Shown: positions 10,146 through 23,649 of the stretch, piece by piece
Layout: each line of letters opens with the position of its first letter
Numbering within the stretch: the stretch's first letter is position 1
Origin: Tyto alba
Taxonomy: Eukaryota; Chordata; Aves; Strigiformes; Tytonidae
Direction: 5' to 3'
DNA: 64,000 nucleotides
NCBI RefSeq assembly: GCF_018691265.1
Contig: NW_024881313.1
Location: forward strand, 18,779,518-18,843,517
Notes under the pieces: generated by a model
What the model saw: only the letters and a program-made list of their open reading frames with translations
What the model was told of the DNA's origin: nothing
The model's database searches: none
Position numbers and translations under genes: made by a program

Positions 10146-13100
10146 TCATTCACGTGATTTTTATGTTTTACAAAGTAGGACTTGGTACCCTCAAGTTCTG
10201 GGATGGTAACAGGGCAGCTCACTGCCATCTTTCTGTTTCCACTCTCTTTCTGTATATGTCAAATCCCTTGCAGTTTTAGAGCAGCTCAGTCTCTCTGTGG
10301 ATTTGACTTCTAAAGAAACATATTTTGAACCTGAAATATATAAAATATTCCTATGCTTAGTGAAGAGTGAAAAATGACAGTACAGGCTTCCTGCTACATG
10401 AAGTTTCACATGCTTGGGGAATCCCTCTGGTATCTTTACCAAAACATATGTTTAAGAGCAGTCCAGATCACTTTTCACTTGTTCTTCACTGCTTTGTGTG
10501 ATTGTTATGGTTCTGACATCTTCACTGCTCCTGCTGCTCCCCATCCTGATGCTGCATGGCACTGTCCAGACCTACTTATCTCCCTCTGACTGGACTGCTT
10601 ACTTGGCACATAGGTGAATAAGACATATGAACAGTAGTGGAAAGAATATTCCTATATCTCTTTTTTGACTTCAGCAATTGATCAATGAGATATTTCTTTT
10701 AGGAGAAGTTGTTAAGGGAGTCAGGTGTCTCAGTAACATCCTTTTTATTTACAAAGAGTGTTCAAAATGACAGGAATTATAAGCCTCTTTCATATAGCAC
10801 TTGGCATAACTCTTTCTGGGCTTTTTTTTAGGGCTATAATCCCAATGTTGTTCAGGACATATTGTTGATTAATTGATTCTTTCTCTTCATGTCTTTGGTC
10901 TTCTGGCCCGAATTGCACAAAATGGTATTCTGCAAAAATCCCTCTACCTGCATAATTGACGTGCCTTTGTTTGACTGTCATATCTGCTTGCTCCTAAGTT
11001 GATGCAGCTATAGCTTCACATTTATGTTGTTCCATGAAGGAGTTCAATGGCATCTTGCAATTCTCTTTTTTCTGCCTACTAAGAAAGCACTCAAGTCATC
11101 AAAGTGGAGTCCTTCCTAGAACAGATATTAATCTAAGTACATAGTGCAAAGTAAGGGGCATGATTGGTGTGATGGGTTTAAATGTTTCAGAGTAACCTAA
11201 ATTTAACAGAAATATCTGATACAAAATTGATGAGGTGCTACAGTTGGAGCAAATAGGAATTAATGGAAAAATCATGTTAAAGAGGTAAAATAATGTAGCT
11301 TTTGTTTTAAGTGAAAGATAAGGAGAATAGACAAAAGGAAGAGTTCAATACCCTTAGGAGATCCTGGTGGACATTAGTCCAGACCTACTCAATGGAGAGA
11401 TCGAGATGCTTGGGGTTAAGTGGCCTGAAAAAACCTGACATATATAAGTTTCTAAGTAGAGTATCATGCTCCTTGTATCTTACTCTATTTCAACGGAGAG
11501 GGGAATAGGTGAAAAATCAAGTTTATACAATTTGTTAGCTACTAAGCTACTTTCTATATCATGTGGGTTCCAGGCTTTGTGACACAAAACTAATTTTTGT
11601 TCATTTTGAGCATTTTTAAGCCATGTGCCTTTGCCATCACCTCTGATAATTTTTGCTGTTTTTTTTAGTTATGAATTGTATTTTCCAACAATTCCCCAGG
11701 AAAGTGTCTTTAAATGGCTGAACTTGCTGGATTGCTAAGTGAGGCTTTTTAAATGTCATTCAAAAATAAGTATGGCACCTGGGAAAACATAACTACTCAA
11801 ATATTATTTCATCATGGCGTCTTTCTTCCTCAAGTCATACTCCCTTCAGAGAAATAACCTGAATTAACTCTGCAATGAAGGCTAGTAACCTGCTTGAATA
11901 GAACCCGTGGCCCTTTAATTTTAGAACAGAGATTCTATTCCTAGACTCTTCTACCTCACTTTTTTCATAGAGTAATGTTATTTTTCAGGTGGAGGGGAAT
12001 GAGAAGAAAAAAAATAAATACTGTTAGGATGTTTTCTTCATACACTTTTAATTCCATACTTCACAAACCCATGCAACAATAGGAGTATCTCTTTGGCTTT
12101 AACCAGTATTTTTTGATCTAAATCCAACTGTCATTGACATAAGCACAAGTTTTCTATTCCTCTGTAGGAAAAGAATTATAATGAACTTAGCACTAGACTC
12201 AATTATTGCATACAAACTCAGTTTATAGAAATGTACAATAGCTTGAACACAAACAGTAGCAACAAAAACACCTAGAAGAAATGGGAGAAACATGGCTATG
12301 ACATTCCCCCAAATTAATATAAATTGACTTTTTTTTTTTTTTTTAATTTTATCATGTACCAGGAATGCCAGGAGTATTAAATATAATGAGATTTTAGAAA
12401 CAGAGAAAATGGATGAGATCATCATGTCTGTTTGGTAGCAATAGTAACACAGAACTATGCTGTTTCCAATTAACCGTGGAGAGATACTGAAATATATTTC
12501 ATTAATACACAGGTAAAGGGGTTTTACTACTAATCAGTATTAATCGCTGCATTCGACACAGAGCTGCTACAGGTCTTTAAATTGCTTTTGCCTTGCTGTA
12601 TGGATATAGCTGAACATAGCTTAATACATTTTTTACATGATGTAATTTTGTCTACCTCATACAATGTCAGGGTAATAATAATGATATTCTAATATTAATG
12701 CAAGCACAAGATATACATATTGATGAATAATGGTCATATGTTTTTGGATCTCCTTGCCAAGTCATATTAAAATGACAAATAATTGCCATTCCTTCAGAGA
12801 AATGGTACAGTCTCTGTAGTCAAAAAGCACATTAGGGACTCACAGCGTCCATTTGTTATCCTTTGTCAGGAAAACATGGTTCTTTAATGAAAGTGAATGA
12901 AAGGACACTGATTGAGGACAGTGACACTAAACCTCTTTCTCAACAGGAGCCATGACATGAGTATTAATAAGCAGATTGAAAGGTTAAGACTCAGTTTTGA
13001 AACTTTGGAAGCATAGTAGAATCTGAAATAACTCCCCCCTCATAATATGGGGAAAATCACAGTGTAAAATGCATTGTATAAGCCTTCTGGCCACAGGAGG

Positions 13101-15404
13101 ATAGAGCAAATGGAAATTGGTTCCCAGACAATTCAGGCAAATGCCATTTAAAATCTTAATCCAAATACATTTTTGTTAAAGTCTTGCTTTTAATTCTGTC
13201 TTGATAAATGATCCCTTTCCTTCTCATTATCCCCTCCCTCTTTGCTCCCAGTACTACAAAAATGCTAGCAAAATCAACCCATGCATTTCCTGAGAATTAG
13301 TGAGAGTAGCTGAGAAAGCAAGGGCACAAAGATGAAGCCTGAATAAGTATAAAACTGTAACATAGAGCAATGTATTTAATAAGAATTCAGCATGTATGGT
13401 ACTTGGGAGAATGAAGAAATACCGGTATAAGAAAAGGATTTTTGAACATATAATGTATTATGGTGATCACTTATTAATTACTGAGAACCTGGAGGAGCCA
13501 GTCAGGGTCATGGAAGAGTCTGAAACAGGCAGTCCCTGATCCTGCTGAGCTCTGCACATATATGTGGTCCCACTGGTGTCAGTGGTGCATGCAAGGAGAC
13601 AATGCAGATGTATGTGTCACTGCAGGATAGTGGCTAGAGCTGCTGTGTCTCTATTGATAAGGTTTTGCCTCTCTGAAATTCTGTATGATCTGCACAAACT
13701 CTATATGATCACAATCTCTGACCACCTTTGCAGGTTTATATTCTTTTTATAGTCCCACTTTTCTATGTACAGAAAATATCTTCCAGGAATTTGATGGGCT
13801 TAGTGTTATGGGAAAAATCCCTGTAATACTAAAATATAATTTTCTCTATGCCAGTAGTAAATCTAGGCAAAATTCCTGAAGTTTAGAGGTGTTTGAACAG
13901 AGAGACCACTTCTGCTCATCAGAGAGATAAAGTGAGCTGCAATGTTCACAATTAGATTTCAGTATATTCAAACAAGATTAGAAGACTCTAACTGATTGTC
14001 CCCCCTCCTAAAGATCTGACAAAATGGCAAACCATTGCACACATCAAAAAAATGCTCTTAAGTACAGATTTAAATGTATTTAAGTAGTTGTAATAATTCA
14101 AAATTAGTTTGAAATATTTGGTTTATCTTTAGGCAAGGCTAATAATGATGTGGGCCAAGTCTACACCAGAAAATTAAGAGGGCCTGGGACTATTTTCTGA
14201 TGCAGAAGCCAACAGCATGGCATAACCCATGTCCATATAATTAAATGCTTTTAGTCTTCAAACAGGTTGCCTCCATGCATGCTGCTGATTGATACTATTT
14301 GGCAGCTTGTGGTAGGTTGGCTGAGACAGCTAGTTGAAACAGAGCAAAACTCTATCATGGACTTTTAAGATAATTGCATGATAGAGGAGTTTCATTGTTC
14401 ACTGGTGCTGTTTTGTTAATGATGTATCTGTAGGTAACGGACTGGTAACAGACTGATTTCTTCAGTAAACATCCATTGACTCAATACAAGTTGATGTAAT
14501 TTTATATTCAATGTAGGGAAACAGTGGAGATTTTAAGGATGAAATGGCCACAGAAAATAATCTAAGAGGTGACTCTGAGATGATTCAATTTAAATTAAAT
14601 ATAAAGAAAATGTAAAAGCAATTTGTATTGATTTGAACAATGGAGAGCAATAGCAACATTTTCTGTCAAGAAATGAGCCACTATCTATTAGAAATAACAC
14701 AGGAGAAAAACAGACTCTATATGCATGTGCTGGTGAAATGATGGAAATCCTCAGCTCAGTTCTGGGTCTTCTCCTGATCCGCTGCACTGCATGTGTGTTG
14801 GATCCTGAAGCTTTCTCCTGCACCTCACCATTAATTCCTTCCCAGGGGAAATCCAAGTGTGTTATGAGCTAGAAGGTGGTGTTCACTCAAAGGACTGCTT
14901 CTCATATACAGACAGGGAAAGCTCAAACACGTGTTTAATGCCATTTGCCCTGTGTAACCATCCAACTCCATTTCAGCAAATCCAGTACCTCTCATATATC
15001 ACACATGTTGAAACAGTGCCCTTGGTCTGTAATTTCTCTGGCATACTGCAATTCAGTTTTCCTTTTATTTTGCACACCTGAACTGGAAAGCCACAAGAGA
15101 ATCAGTTTTAATTCTTAGAGCCACAGATGCACCACAGGGGACCCAGGTCAAGCACTATGCAATCTAGACATGGTTGGCACTCACTAGAAGAAGGACTGCA
15201 TGTCCCAAGCAGTGTGAGCATGAGTAGTTTTGCACCATTTGTCGCTGCATCCTCTGCTCTTACGTGTAGCAGGTGCCTTAAGCAATGTGGACGCAGTCTT
15301 AGTCAGTCAAAGGATAATTCTGAAATTGGTTAGATGCAGAACTGTGAAAAGTAAGTCTTCGAATATATCAGGTGAAATGTTTCTAAGATAGAAGGAAATG
15401 TGAA
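10146..15404. other. Unassigned AT-rich DNA
   Basis: 5.3 kb without a supported gene or repeat. There is a T run near 12330-12344. Short open frames, including one of 108 codons at 12099-12425 on the minus strand, are AT-rich and match nothing I know. Confidence 0.55.
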
Positions 15405-15735
15405 TGCCATTTTATAAGGCCCTAGAGAGATCTCATCTGGAGTACTGATAAAATTCTGCTCACTTATCTACAATAAAGCTGAAATCAAGTAGAAACAGTT
15501 GCAAATAAAAGTTCCCTGGATGATCAAGGAGCTGGAGATCACTGCAGGGTTTTATTAGTCTTGCAAGAAGTAAGCTGGAAGAGGATGTGATTGCTTTAAT
15601 TACAACAGGAAGGTAGACATGAGGGATTGAGAATTGCCTAAACTCAAGGGCATTATTGACTCAAAACAAATGAGTATAGATGAGTAAACATATGAATAAA
15701 TAAATTGAGGCTAAAATATAAAGAAATATTGCAAG
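15405..15735 (+). mobile_element. Eroded ancient CR1 LINE, plus strand
   Basis: The plus strand translates to ERSHLEY (around 15427-15450), matching the conserved 'RPHLEYC' of CR1 reverse transcriptase. It is followed, with frame breaks, by DVIALITTGR, which matches the 'GDLIATFQYFKG' stretch, and then by 'caagggcattattgac' and 'caaatgagtataga', which fit the 3' part of older CR1 families. Stops and indels throughout mark it as an old copy, much older than the minus-strand CR1s and in the opposite orientation. Borders are approximate. Confidence 0.7.
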
Positions 15736-17413
15736 CTTTAGGAGAGAGAGCTTGTGAAAATCTTGTGTGTGTGCTGTGAAGGCAAGACACCTAGTTTTTC
15801 AGATGGAACTTGACGAATGTAGGAAAGGGAACTATATGTCTTGGTTGTTTAGGATAGCACAGGGATGATGGTCCAGAGATCACTGCATGACTGTCTGTTT
15901 CATCTATCCCAAATGTAGTAGAAATCTTGTTCATATAAAGCATTCCAGTGTTATAGTTTGTTAGCTGATCTTTTAACCTGTAAGAATTTAAATAATTTTT
16001 GTTCTTGAAATAATTTATTATATTTACATTGAACAAAGTACCTATGTGATTTCAATGTCTAGCTGTATCAAGTACAGGTTGAAATACAGATACCTGTAAC
16101 TTAAATGAGAAACTGGATGCATACATTCAGAAATGCCTCATTGATGTATGCATGCATTGTGTATTTTCAAGTAAATATTGTGTCACGCAATTTGAACTTT
16201 GCAAATTTTGAAGATTTAGCCCTTGATATGTGGGTTGTTTGAACGGAGTGTCTGCTGCTGCAGGTTTTTTAAGGTTCTTGTTTTGTTTTGCTTCATTTCT
16301 GATCTGTGGTGAGGCTTGTTCTGGCAATGACAGGAGGGACAAATTGTTCATAGATCTTGTGTGCCATTCCTGATACAGTATATTTTCAGTACTGCAGTTC
16401 TCATGTGCAGCGTTAGAAGTAGTTGAATGAAGAGACAGAGTGCCAATATCTTGGTAAATAATGGATATATTTTTCTTGCTGATAGTCTGATCTTTCTGGA
16501 GCTCCCTCCCAGAATCCCACGCCCTAATAAGTCTGGCCTCCACAATCCAGTAATGGACTTGCATTGTGACTAGCTATATATTTTAATGGAGGGAGCCAGT
16601 TCTGAGGAAATGTAAGAAATCAAAGTGGAGAATCTGAGTCTGGTTATATTGCACTGGAATTCACTGCAAAACATTTTTATATTATCTTACACTATAATAG
16701 TATATACTTTTACAATTTTCCTTTAAAAAACTAGAGTTTTCTTTATGGCTGTGAGGTAAACTCATTCAATGGTGAATTCAATCCAAGAAATATTCTGAGT
16801 CTTCAAATGAACTATAGCATTTGCTAAAGACATTCACAATACTGGTTTCATATCAGTTTTATATTTACAGCAACGATACCCATGTAAAATGTGTATTTAA
16901 ATGTGTTTTAAAATTTATTGTTATAGCAAACAGCATGAAAAATTACTGTAATTGAAAGAAATTAGAAATGTATCCATGATTTCCTTTTCAACCTGTGGTA
17001 AAAATAATATTATTTTCCCTAGTTAGACAGTCAGTTAGGCTTTTAACCAATGTTTAACAACACCAACAGTTGCCCTTTGTCCTTATGGCTCTTCATGTAG
17101 TGAGTGTCTGCTATTATATTTAACCTAAATAGCATCCTCATTTGTGATAGTTGTATTCAGCCATTTATTATTCACAGTTTATTAGAGTGGGAGTTAAAGA
17201 CAGATTGCTGTAGTTTTCCATTTTTCATGAAGGTTAGACAAAAATATTTCCTGGTGTAATCAACACAAAGTCCCACTACAGGAGATGCCACCACCTCGTA
17301 AACTGTAGGTCCTGTAACCAGGTAGCCCTTTTACTTCATCTCAGTTTTGGATATTCTCCGTCAGCTGAAGAGATAACAGCATACACATACCCATACATCG
17401 TTTATTGTCTAGT
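15736..17413. other. Unassigned DNA
   Basis: AT-rich. It holds a 145-codon open frame on the minus strand (16127-16564) with no recognisable domain, signal peptide or composition bias, which I treat as chance. Nothing else identified. Confidence 0.5.
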
Positions 17414-17559
17414 AATGACTGTAAAAGTTTGTTGTCCCAGAAAAGCAGGAATAGAAAAAGCTATGGGCGGAGCCTATCCTTGACTAAGCAGTGCTAGCTT
17501 CCACTGAATTTTGTAGATGGGCAGTGCTTTGGCCCCAAGGCACCATCTTTATGAACTTT
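17414..17559 (+). repeat. 146-bp inverted copy of the segment at 9819-9964
   Basis: Ungapped match (141 of 146) to the reverse complement of 9819-9964. The shared core runs from 'atgactgtaaaagtttg' to 'ctttatgaactt'. Weak further similarity may continue to the left ('gtttat' near 17399), as though one copy had lost about 20 bp there. No gene, terminal inverted repeat or internal polymerase III box could be identified with confidence. An open frame that starts in its right end (17517-17765) is not supported as a gene. Confidence 0.85.
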
Positions 17560-20500
17560 ATAACAAATTAGTAACGTGTGCCTTCAACAGAATGATGTTA
17601 CTGCTGCGACAGAGAACTAATGAACCTTCCTGTATGATTAGACTTGGAAAGTTTCAATTTTTAAATAAGATAACAATTAATACTTCCAAAAATTGTTTTT
17701 TTCAGTGTTATTTTAATGGCTTAATTTTTGCACTAACTAGGCAATCTGGTTTAAAATTCATATAGAGGTAGGTTTTTTAGTGCAAAAAAATACAGTGTGT
17801 CAAAATCAGGACTCAATATATTTGAATACAGAATCATAATATTTTTCTAATCAGATTAATCACATAAATTCTTTAAAATATAAATTTGTTTCAGCTCTAT
17901 TTATTGGAGAAGCTCAGTTCAACGGTTTCTGTGTAATACCTAGCTTCTCAGAGAGATTGTGTCTAAATAGCTTTGAAGTTTTGGGAGTAAATGCCTTAGT
18001 TGAAATGTGCAAGGAACTGAACAGACTTAATTTTGCTCATGTTTGCCTCCATCTGCTTTAATCTTGCCATGTCTGAAATGAGACTGCTTAAAGTAAAGCC
18101 TGTACCTAGATTATGTTCTTCCCTAAATCAGGATCAGAATCTTGAATTTTTACTTGAAGTCAAATGCTTTCATTGTCGCATCTCATTCCTACCTAAGATA
18201 TGTTTTTTCCTTTGATTTCAGAAGGAATATAATTGAATGCAAATATTCTTTACTGCCTTGAAACAGTTTATACAAAAAAACATTCAAGTCCATAACTGGG
18301 ATAAACCCAGTGATTTTTGGGGTGGATTTTCAGTAAATGGATAAGTCAACAACTATCTCTACTTGCCAATAAAATGAGAATCCCTTGACCTTGTCTACAG
18401 AACCTGTTCCCATACATGCAATCTTTGCTCCAAGTCGGAGGATGCTCTGCCTGGGAAGATAATGGAGGTGATGGCCAGGCTGGATGGAACTGAATAATTA
18501 AAGAAGATTATAAATTACAGTACCATCAAATGCTGGAGGATATGGTCCTGCTGCAGGAAAAGAACTGGCTCTCATGTATCTGAGACATTTTTCAGAAGAT
18601 ATTAAGGATAAATATTGAATGCATAATTAGATTTTCTTGAAGGTATGTTAGTACATTAGAGGTAGATCATTCAATAATTTCTATTATCCCACATTACCTA
18701 TACTTTGATTGATCAGTTGTATCACTGCTTGTATTTCTGCATGTCTAGTTGATATTTTTCTAGAATAAGTGTATTTTAGAAAACAGAAGATTAAAGCTAG
18801 TCTCTACATACGTTATTCCTTTTTTTTTTTTTTTTCTTTTTTCTCTTCATTTTGTTCCCTTTACATATTTTCTTTCCCTCTTTAATTTAATGGGAACCAT
18901 ACACAGAAGCCAGGCAGATAAATGCACCAAAACCTTGTTAACATTTAATCTCTTTTTTAGATAAATGCAGATATTGCTGTCAATGGTACTGGAGCCTTGT
19001 CCAACAGTCATCTGAGGAACTTGCTCATCCATTTTTCACAGTGTGTCCATTACTATCAGTCACTGAAGATTGTGATCCAGAATATTCGTTCTTGACGAAA
19101 ACAATAGAATTAAACTACAGTGCTTCAGAAAATTGCTTTCATATTCAAGCAGTGCTACACATATACAGACACCTTGTTGATGATTTTCCTGCCCTGAAGA
19201 AAATATATTGCTGCTGCCACAAACCTGTCTTTTGGCACTTTGTCACTTACAAGTGATGATAAAATTGCAACAAAGAGACTTCTTTTTAATCTCATAGGTC
19301 ATCGTTTGTACTCTGGACAGTCCTCCCTTTGTCCTGTCGTTTAGTTTAGATAAGGTGGAAAAATCCTTTTAGTTGCCTCTAAACTTCTCTTAAAAATACA
19401 AGATGCAAAAAGTCAGCCTCAATGTACCTTCAAATTTTTAAAATGACAACTTTTTTCTTCATGTATCTCATTTAGATCAAAAGCTCTGTGTGCATTTTAA
19501 ATACATATATTTTAGGGAGCTGAATTGCAGGCAGCCTTTTTGATTTATAGAATCACATCAAACTATAAACCTTAAGAGAGACATTTAGTCCTTTTAATTT
19601 GGTGAGAACCCAAGAATCATGTGATAATTGTATTACTGATATTCTGATGATTATTATATCCATTTGTTACTATTATACACTTAATATAATGTTTTAAATT
19701 CAGTTATCCAGTCCAGCAATTCAAAGTTGCAGAAAACTTGTGATGGATAGAAAGAAAAATTCTGAATAAATCTATGTATATGTTGAATGTTTTGAAGATA
19801 TACTTTCACACCATTTGTACAAATATCAATTTTTCTGGCTACATTTTATTTGCTATTTTTTTCTACATTTGCTGGGAGATTTTTCTGATCTTTAACAGTG
19901 TCTTCTTCAGCTTTATGCCTCAATGAAATCCCAAACCTGTCTGTGACATAAAAAGTCTACTGCCATGGGATTTTGATGCAGAAAATGCAGTATTTTGTCT
20001 CCTGTCTTCCAGTCTGAGTCTGTTCCAGATGGAGGTATGGAAAGAACAAAGAGGCCTAAAATCTCCTGAAAAGAGAAGCAGAAGAAGGTACCATTGCAGT
20101 CCGTTTTCCTCTGTCCACATTGTACATCAGTCTTGTCTGCTCCTGTCCTGTACCTCTGACAACCTGTATCCAGGAACAAGACAGAGTAGGAATGAGGTGA
20201 AAGAAAACTGGTGTCATGCTTTTTATGTGAGGGTTAAACATACTGTTTAAAAAAATTAAGGTGTGCTATCAATACCTAGGACAGATTATCTACCTTTTCT
20301 CTCTTATTTTGGTCCCCCTGATGACTGCCAAGCAGAGACTGTGGAGGCATCACACATTCCCTAGGATGGAGGAGGGGTCAGCTCCTGCAATCACCATTGT
20401 ACACAAGGGCTTGAAGAGCATGTCCAACCGAAGAGAGAGACAGACACAGAAATTCAAAGTTTACTGATATGAGTACAACCTCCAGAAGCCTAGGATGTTC

Positions 20501-22423
20501 ACAGTTCCTCCTGTGAGAACACCAAGCATTAAGAACTACAGAAATGTTCACTTAGGTGCCCAAATAACCGTTAAAGGCCAAACCCCCTGTAAGTCACCAG
20601 GGAAACGAGCTTCATCACTCCAGATGAAGGGATCCTTGTGTTCAAACCTACTGAGGGTAATGGACAGATTATTCATTTACCTGGATTTGGCCCTTGCAGA
20701 TAGAAATGTCTTGGGCCTCCTGCCGTGTCACCTTCCCTCATCTCCTACAATAACTGCAGATTCACCAACATAAACCGGCAAATGCAGAATTAGCCACAAG
20801 GAGCATTCTTGCTTCTCTGTGGGACATTTCACAATGTGGTCTGAACTTGGAGATAATGAACTAACATTGCCTAGTTTAATTATACTTCTCGAGAACCTTC
20901 ATAATATATAAAGATGCATGTCTAAATAACTAAGTTCAGAAAATTACTTTTTTTCACTAGGTAAACTGCCCTTTTAGGGATATTAATTATGCTTTTTCAT
21001 TCTTATATTTGCCTTATTAATTTTCATTTTCTACTAGGTCCTTATAGAATAAATAAATCCAGATACTCCTTCCCTGTTCAGGACTTACCCTATAGTAATC
21101 TTCAAAACCAGTAGCTTCAAAAATAAATGGTTTAGAATGGAAACAGATTTCTATGAAATCCCAAATAACTACAGTGCTTAAGAATACTAATGTATAAGTG
21201 TCCAACCTAAGTTTCACGGTCAAAGAAATAGTCTATGGTGGAAAACAATATTTTGCAGGAATTATTAGTCCTGAGATGTTTGAACTTAAGATATAAAAAG
21301 CAATTCCTCAAAAAGAAGTGTAAATATTGTTGTTCAAAGTAATTTCTTAGTATAATGTTGTATCACAAAAAATTATATAAGTGATGGGATGTTACTTTTA
21401 AGACAAGTTTTCTCTCAAACTCTTTTATTTCATAAGTCACCTCTTCCTGACCTTATGCTGATCACATAAGATTTTGCAAGGGTTTCATAAAAATGTATGT
21501 GCTTCCATGTCAAAAATAAATAAAAAAAGGCAAGAGCAAGAGGATTTCCTCAACTACAGACTGTAAAATAGAAGCAGAAAATTATGGGGAAAAAAAAAAA
21601 AAAAAAAAAAAACGAAACCAAAATGATGAAAAGCATGAGCAGTTTTAAGACTCTGATTGATGGAATTTTCTCAGATTTTTAGGAGGCTTTTGAAGTGTTA
21701 GTGCATTCCACAGCAACCACTGGTAGGTTCTGAACAAATATTTTAAGGCTGTATTTATATCAGGGGCTCAATTCTGAACTTGGAGACAAGCTATTTTACC
21801 CATGCATATGTAATAAAATTAGTTACACTCTTCCTGTGCTTATACAGGGCTGCTGGTGTGCCCCTGGCAAACTCAGCAGCACAGCTTCATGCCTGTGCTC
21901 TGATGTTTGGCCCTGGTTACCCTGTCTCACACAGACCCCCTGTGCCAAAAAGGGACAATGCACAGCAGCTGTCCTGTGTCAAATGGCATCTTATACTCAA
22001 ACAGTGAATTAACCTGTAGCTGAGTTAAAAAACTCCTGAATGAGATCCGTTATGGCCAAATGCAGGAAGAGTTGTGCCAAACCAGCACAGATGGCTCAAG
22101 CTGAGGCTTCATCTTGTCCTGCCCTAGGAACAAGACACATCTGTCTCTAAGCGGTATAGCTGGGATAAATGTGAGCGTACCATGAGAGGTAAGGGGTATA
22201 ACAGAGACAGGAATTTTAACCTAATTGTGTTGTGCCAAAAATTCCCCCTGCATTTATAAAACACTTTTTAAAATCAGCAGGTAATTCAGGATTTAGCAAT
22301 AATTTTGCCAACTCTGGCATTTTGCCTGTATGTAGTTGTTAATGTTTTTATTCAGTTTTATTTGTTTCTGTAGCAATCCTCTAGTATTTAATGACCTCTC
22401 TTTATTTTGTGATTTTTTTTTTT
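17560..22423. other. Unassigned AT-rich DNA with homopolymer runs
   Basis: 4.9 kb without a supported gene. It contains a T run at 18820-18835 and a 23-base A run at 21590-21612. A possible trace of a CR1 tail near 19546-19602 is too short and diverged to call. Confidence 0.55.
21590..21612. repeat. Poly-A homopolymer
   Basis: 23 consecutive A. No retroposed body was recognised upstream. Confidence 0.9.
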
Positions 22424-22430
22424 TGTTTAG

Positions 22431-22769
22431 TGAAGCAAAGCTTCTCTATTACAGCCCTGAATCTCCACACTTGGGATCCCTGCGGTAACCCTGGCAACCT
22501 CATTAGCGAGGGTGGGCTACAGCTCCACCACCTCTCACCGAACAAAGCAGAGTCCTTTCCCCGAAGCCCGCAGCACAGCAGCCCCGAGTCACTGCCTGAG
22601 CTGGGGCGCATCACTGCTGCTGAAATGTCACCCAGGCTTTTGGTGATGAGGCTGCTAGGCTGATGGATGTATGCAGTTATGCATTTGGTTTTGCATGATC
22701 ACACAGTACCATTAAAAAAAACCAAAACAAAACAAATCAAAACCAACAACAAAAAAACCCACAACAAGC
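22431..22769 (+). pseudogene. Possible retroposed sequence with A-rich tail
   Basis: A GC-rich, CpG-containing block (about 22440-22660) stands out from AT-rich surroundings. It passes into AT-rich sequence ('gtatgcagttatgcatttgg') and ends in an A-rich stretch with CC/AC interruptions (about 22711-22768). The 7-mer tgtttag flanks the whole unit (22424-22430 and 22770-22776), as a short target-site duplication would. This looks like a retrocopy of an RNA, but the parent is unknown, no AATAAA precedes the tail, and a 7-bp match can arise by chance. Alternatively it is an exon-like island: pyrimidine-rich tracts ending in AG lie at about 22411-22430 and 22441-22455, resembling splice acceptors. 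The plus open frame at 22391-22663 resembles no protein I know. Confidence 0.35.
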
Positions 22770-22776
22770 TGTTTAG

Positions 22777-23643
22777 ATTAAGTCTATAATGTCATTTTTG
22801 AGAGGGCATTATAGTGCTACCACAGAGTTCTTCATCAAGACAGGTGGCAGGGCTGAGCCCAAACATGTTTTGTCTGCTTTTGAGATTTTGTCATTATTAG
22901 TCATGCTGGGAACTATCAGGCAAGCTCTTTTAAATTATTTTTAAATCCACTAATTGAGTAAACAAATCTGTGTTTGCTATAGACAAAAAATATTTTTAAA
23001 AATAAAGGTATTTTCTATCATATTCTATAGGGTTCTCAAGCACTCTGTTAGCATAATCCATAATTTATTAACATAATCTATATTACATTCTCCAGTATCA
23101 TCTGTTAATTTATACAGCCATAAGGACATGTGAAATCAGTATGCACCATGCAAATATTACCTGACTTTTTTTTACAGGTATTTTCCAAAACTCACTCTTC
23201 CCATTTCATATATGTATACTTAAAAAAAAATATTAGGAAGGAAATTTTGGACTGATAGGCGTAAAATATGGGCTGTCCCTCTCTTGACAGATATTGAAAG
23301 TTGTGACATCAGGAGGGAGCACTCTTCATGGTTAAAATTCCTTCAAACTGAACTACTGTAAGTGTTTAAATCATAAATTCTCACTGCAGTACTCTGGTTC
23401 AGGCAATCCTGCTAAGTGTTCCACATCTTCTCTCCAATATCTTTCCAGTTTATAGGTTGCTGCAGTTTTATTGTTTTCCAGAGTGCTAACTTTAGTGTGT
23501 TCATGTTTCTGAGAGCCAATATTGTTACTTGTTTTCTCTAGATTTAGTATTTCTCAAAAGAATTCCTCCTAGAAGGTTCCAAAAACAACTGAGCATTCAG
23601 AAGAATAGATGTTGTTTGCAGGATGTCTTAAACTTTTGAAACA
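22777..23643. other. Unassigned AT-rich DNA
   Basis: No gene, RNA or repeat recognised. Confidence 0.6.
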
Positions 23644-23649
23644 GATTGA

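Noticed and set aside
16127..16564. 145-codon open frame, minus strand
   Set aside because: No recognisable domain, signal or composition bias; a frame of this length is expected by chance in 64 kb read six ways.
19546..19602. Possible CR1 3' tail (tagaatcacatc ... acatttagtcc)
   Set aside because: Only about 55 bp with many mismatches; below what can be separated from chance by eye.
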